From Pistacia vera (Eukaryota > Streptophyta > Magnoliopsida > Sapindales > Anacardiaceae): a stretch of DNA of 64,000 nt. This document shows positions 61,137 to 64,000 of this stretch, in pieces. A model generated the notes under the pieces. That model saw nothing but the letters and a program-made list of their open reading frames with translations, ran no database searches and was not told the origin of the DNA. A program made the translations under genes and the position numbers. How positions within the stretch are numbered: position 1 is the stretch's first letter; each line of letters opens with the position of its first letter. The DNA lies in the NCBI RefSeq assembly GCF_008641045.1, contig NW_022196298.1:1019196-1083195 (forward strand), written 5' to 3'.

Positions 61137-63816
61137 ATGTCCGATGATATGTTGATACATTTTTCTTCAAACTCTTCGAACCAGTCAGACCAGTCTCTCC
61201 CCACTAAAATTGCTAAGCTCGAAGCTCGCATGGTCGGCAAGGCTCCTGCCCAGCAGCCGCAGCAACAGCAGCAGCAGAACACTTGGGCCTCTGTTTCTAC
61301 GGCTACAAGATCCGTTGCTGCTGATGACATGGACCAGGCCTCAACTTCTAGTGATTCGGATGATGATGTAAGCTTCAATTCTGTCTAGAGTTTCTTGATC
61401 TTGTGTATGGTGTATTATGTATATTGAATTGTTGGAATTCTATTTTTTTTTTTTTAATTTAATTCTAGTGCTAGGACGTGTTTCAAATTGGGGCTGGAGT
61501 TGAATAATGGTAAACGAACGCTTTTGTTGGTTAATGTAGAGATTTATTAGCAGAGAAAGGCTGATGGTTCTTTTAAGTACAACCGTTTATGTAATATAGG
61601 TTTTGTGTTACTCTAATTAGTCAGAATTAAGTCAAGCGAACTCTTACAAATGAGAGTTTTAATTAGCGAGTGTGGTGGTGGCTGTTCTAGTGATGATGCT
61701 AGCTTAGGTCTTTTGAATGGGTTGATTATTATGCAGATATCAGCTGAGATAAAAATGAGTTTAATCCCAACTTATGCGAGCTACTTAATTCAGTATCCAG
61801 TAATTTTCCTATTTCAAAGAATGAGCTGGTTCAATAATAAAGCAGAAGTGATGTGATTGAGATGTTCCTTATCACGAGGGACACGGTGTTGAGGGAATTA
61901 TAAGATTGTTAAATGATGGCATTGATAGAACTGAATAATGTGTAACGTAATGAGATTTTATGATCAGCCAGTAATCTATAGTTAGAATGAATAATATATT
62001 TTTTTTGGAGGCATGTGCATGTTTTTAGTTATAAATTGGAGTTTTCAAGTTGATGAGATTGTTTCCATACTTGGGTTAAGATGATGCACGTGTGGTTTGT
62101 CTGCTTGTGTGTGAATGTATATCTACGTCTGCGTTGTAAGATGCCTTTCTAAATAAATGATGATATAAATGCTTGGGAACAATTGGTGTTGATATAAATG
62201 CTTGGGAACAATTGGTGTTTTCATTTCCTTATGAATGATTTCGAATTTGCTAATTGTTGGCCAAAAATTGTAGCTGTTAGTACCTTTTTGGTCTTATTAC
62301 TTATGTTTCAATCTCTTCATGAAATGATTCCCAGATCGGAGGGGAATTTCTGATTCAAGCCAACACTCAAAAGCGCCAGAAACTTCAAGAAGATGAGAAC
62401 TCGGCTGTTTTTGAACGTGTAGGGGTAGGTTGATGATTTAAAATCCAGTTCAGTTGGAAGTTTGGTATTAATATTTTATCTAAGTTATTGGTTGTTCTTT
62501 CATTATCAATTTTGTGTTCACACATTTTCTCAAATTCAAATGTTTTCTTTCATGAGCCTTTTATTTAATTTTCCGATTTACATATGAAATAATGAGGCAA
62601 TCTAATGGCGATATTCTCATGGCACTGATTAATATGTTAATGCACTTCAACAATAAATTCTCTCCTTGTTTTGTATTTGGAAAATGATTACATGCTAATG
62701 CTTGATTAAAACTGAACCAGGCAGTGGTTGATGGAAGGCAAAAGATTTCTGAAACCGTTGAGGCCAAGGTAGGTTTAGATGTAAATAGGAAAAAACATGG
62801 TCGTGGTAGGGGGAATTCTGTTTCAGGCAGAGGTCGTGGTTCCAGAAATGAACAAGCAAGACCCCAAATATCTGCTACAACAGTTTCACCTTCAAATGGT
62901 CAGCCTGAGAATTCCTATCATAAGGTATGTTTTACTAGTACGAGTTACTCTGATTTCTTTCCTTATCTTTTGTTTTTATCTGAAGTTATCATCATCATCA
63001 ATGTTATTGTCACACTTAGTTATGGTTGTGAAATCAGATTATCTTCAGTTTCAATTACAAAAGAGACTTTCTAATTGTAAAGAATTGAGTAGACCTCTCT
63101 GTATTTTACATAAAATGAAAATGGAATCCCTTTCATTCAGTTTAGAGCTCATAATGTTTTGCTGAATGTTTGCACCACAATTTTTGCAAAGAAGATTTCG
63201 TTAATATTTCTCTTCCCTTCCTTCGTAGATTTTCCTTTGCCTTTCATCTACACCTTTCTTTCAAAATGCATTTTTCATTAAAAAATTACATGTATTAACT
63301 ACTATCTTTCATATCCATTCTGCAGGATAATAGGCCCAAAGAACAGTTTCGGATTGACAATAATGCATCATTAGAGGTATGTCTTGTGGAAATGTTGACA
63401 AAACCTTTGCAAAAACACCCTTGCTTTTCTTGTGTTGAGGAAATATATTTTTTTCATATTTTTCTGATGGGCCCTCATCATGTATGGGGTTACCTTTTTC
63501 TTTGTTTTTTGTCAATATGCACAGCAAGGTTTTGATATTAAAGATTCTAATTCCTTTATTTGTTAACTTAAATTAGGAGGAGGTCACATCTTTACGTGCA
63601 AAAGTTGCAACATTAGAGGAGGACCTGCGTAAATCCCATCAAGAGGTCTTTGATTATCAAAATCTTTGCCGCCAATTAGAAAAGGTGCATAAATGTTATC
63701 TATGATGAATTATATAGGGTTTTGCTCCTATTTCTGATGTTATATTCTAATATTAATTGTGATTTGCATAGGAATTGAAAGACCTTAAAGATTATGAACA
63801 ACAAATGAAGCCAAAG
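61137..63816 (+). CDS. Conserved-looking plant gene, first six exons (RG-rich and coiled-coil protein)
   Basis: The exons are 61137-61367, 62335-62424, 62721-62924, 63326-63376, 63577-63684 and 63772-63816. Each has GT/AG borders, is a multiple of three and joins in phase 0, giving 243 open residues before the window ends. The start is chosen at 61137 because MSDDMLIHF follows a possible acceptor and the frame is open from there. Features in order are a Gln-rich run (residues 43-51), an acidic Ser/Asp stretch (about 70-77), a Lys/Arg/Gly box HGRGRGNSVSGRGRG (about 133-147), then a coiled coil from about residue 193 (EEVTSLRAKVATLEEDLRKS). The RG box suggests RNA binding or nuclear location, and the coil suggests oligomerisation; both are inferences. 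I cannot name the family. This is the only multi-exon gene in the window without a lesion. Confidence 0.8.
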
Positions 63817-64000
63817 GTGTGTATTCTCAAAGACTTCTACTACTGCATTTCTAACATCTGCTTATTTTAGTTGTTTGATTTATGAACTTGTCGAAATCTC
63901 TATATATATTTTATACACTATTGCTACAGTTTCAGTTTTCATGGCAAACTATGTGCTAAGTGTTAATTGATCTCTCTCTTTCCACTGTTATACTTACTAT

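Overview
This window is nuclear DNA of a eudicot plant. Spliced genes have GT/AG introns, the F-box and UBP12/13-type proteins are plant-type, and intergenic DNA is AT-rich and crowded with plant transposons. No bacterial, organellar or rRNA sequence was seen. Nearly every recognisable gene is broken, so this looks like a transposon-dense, gene-poor region with one probably living gene entering at the right edge. Single N bases at 30146, 45078, 54417 and 55845 mark joins in the assembly, three of them beside one repeat family.

Region 1 (1-5.4 kb): a dead two-exon F-box gene related to Arabidopsis At3g48880 lies between two copies of a dispersed repeat. A decayed coiled-coil, gag-like reading frame follows. 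Region 2 (5.9-22.5 kb, mostly minus strand): a decayed autonomous Helitron with a Rep/helicase gene (HUH nuclease, two-tyrosine motif, PIF1-type helicase) interrupted by a non-coding element at about 9.83-11.29 kb, and an RPA-like single-strand DNA-binding gene whose C-terminal part is partly duplicated. Between these two genes, on the plus strand, are a captured CAF1/POP2 deadenylase fragment, a second gag-like piece and a three-exon coiled-coil gene. Two small paralogous minus-strand ORFs also lie there. Region 3 (23.3-25.6 kb): a deleted Ty1/copia element with a probable 3' LTR.

Region 4 (25.6-42.2 kb, minus strand): a UBP12/UBP13-type ubiquitin protease gene with at least 23 recognisable exons. 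The catalytic 5' half is open through 13 exons with consistent splice phases. The 3' half has four in-frame stops, exon 14 is cut exactly at an N, the following coding sequence is replaced by foreign DNA, and the 3' end stops beside the copia LTR. Region 5 (43.6-47.1 kb): a non-coding repeat and a hAT-type element with a perfect 8-bp target-site duplication.

Region 6 (47.3-57.7 kb) is the most unusual. A decayed MuDR-like (MULE) transposase gene has clusters of a perfect 14-bp palindrome, ATCGCTTAAGCGAT, on both sides, one cluster inside a probable 5' intron. The same palindrome forms long higher-order arrays to the right and a small cluster at 29.86-30.15 kb. One array contains a large inverted repeat (arms about 390 bp) and a diverged direct duplication meeting at an N. 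Region 7 (57.7-60.5 kb): a tandem duplication and a hAT-like element with CCGGATATCCG-type ends. Region 8 (61.1 kb to the end): the first six exons, all phase 0 and open, of a conserved-looking plant gene that runs off the window.
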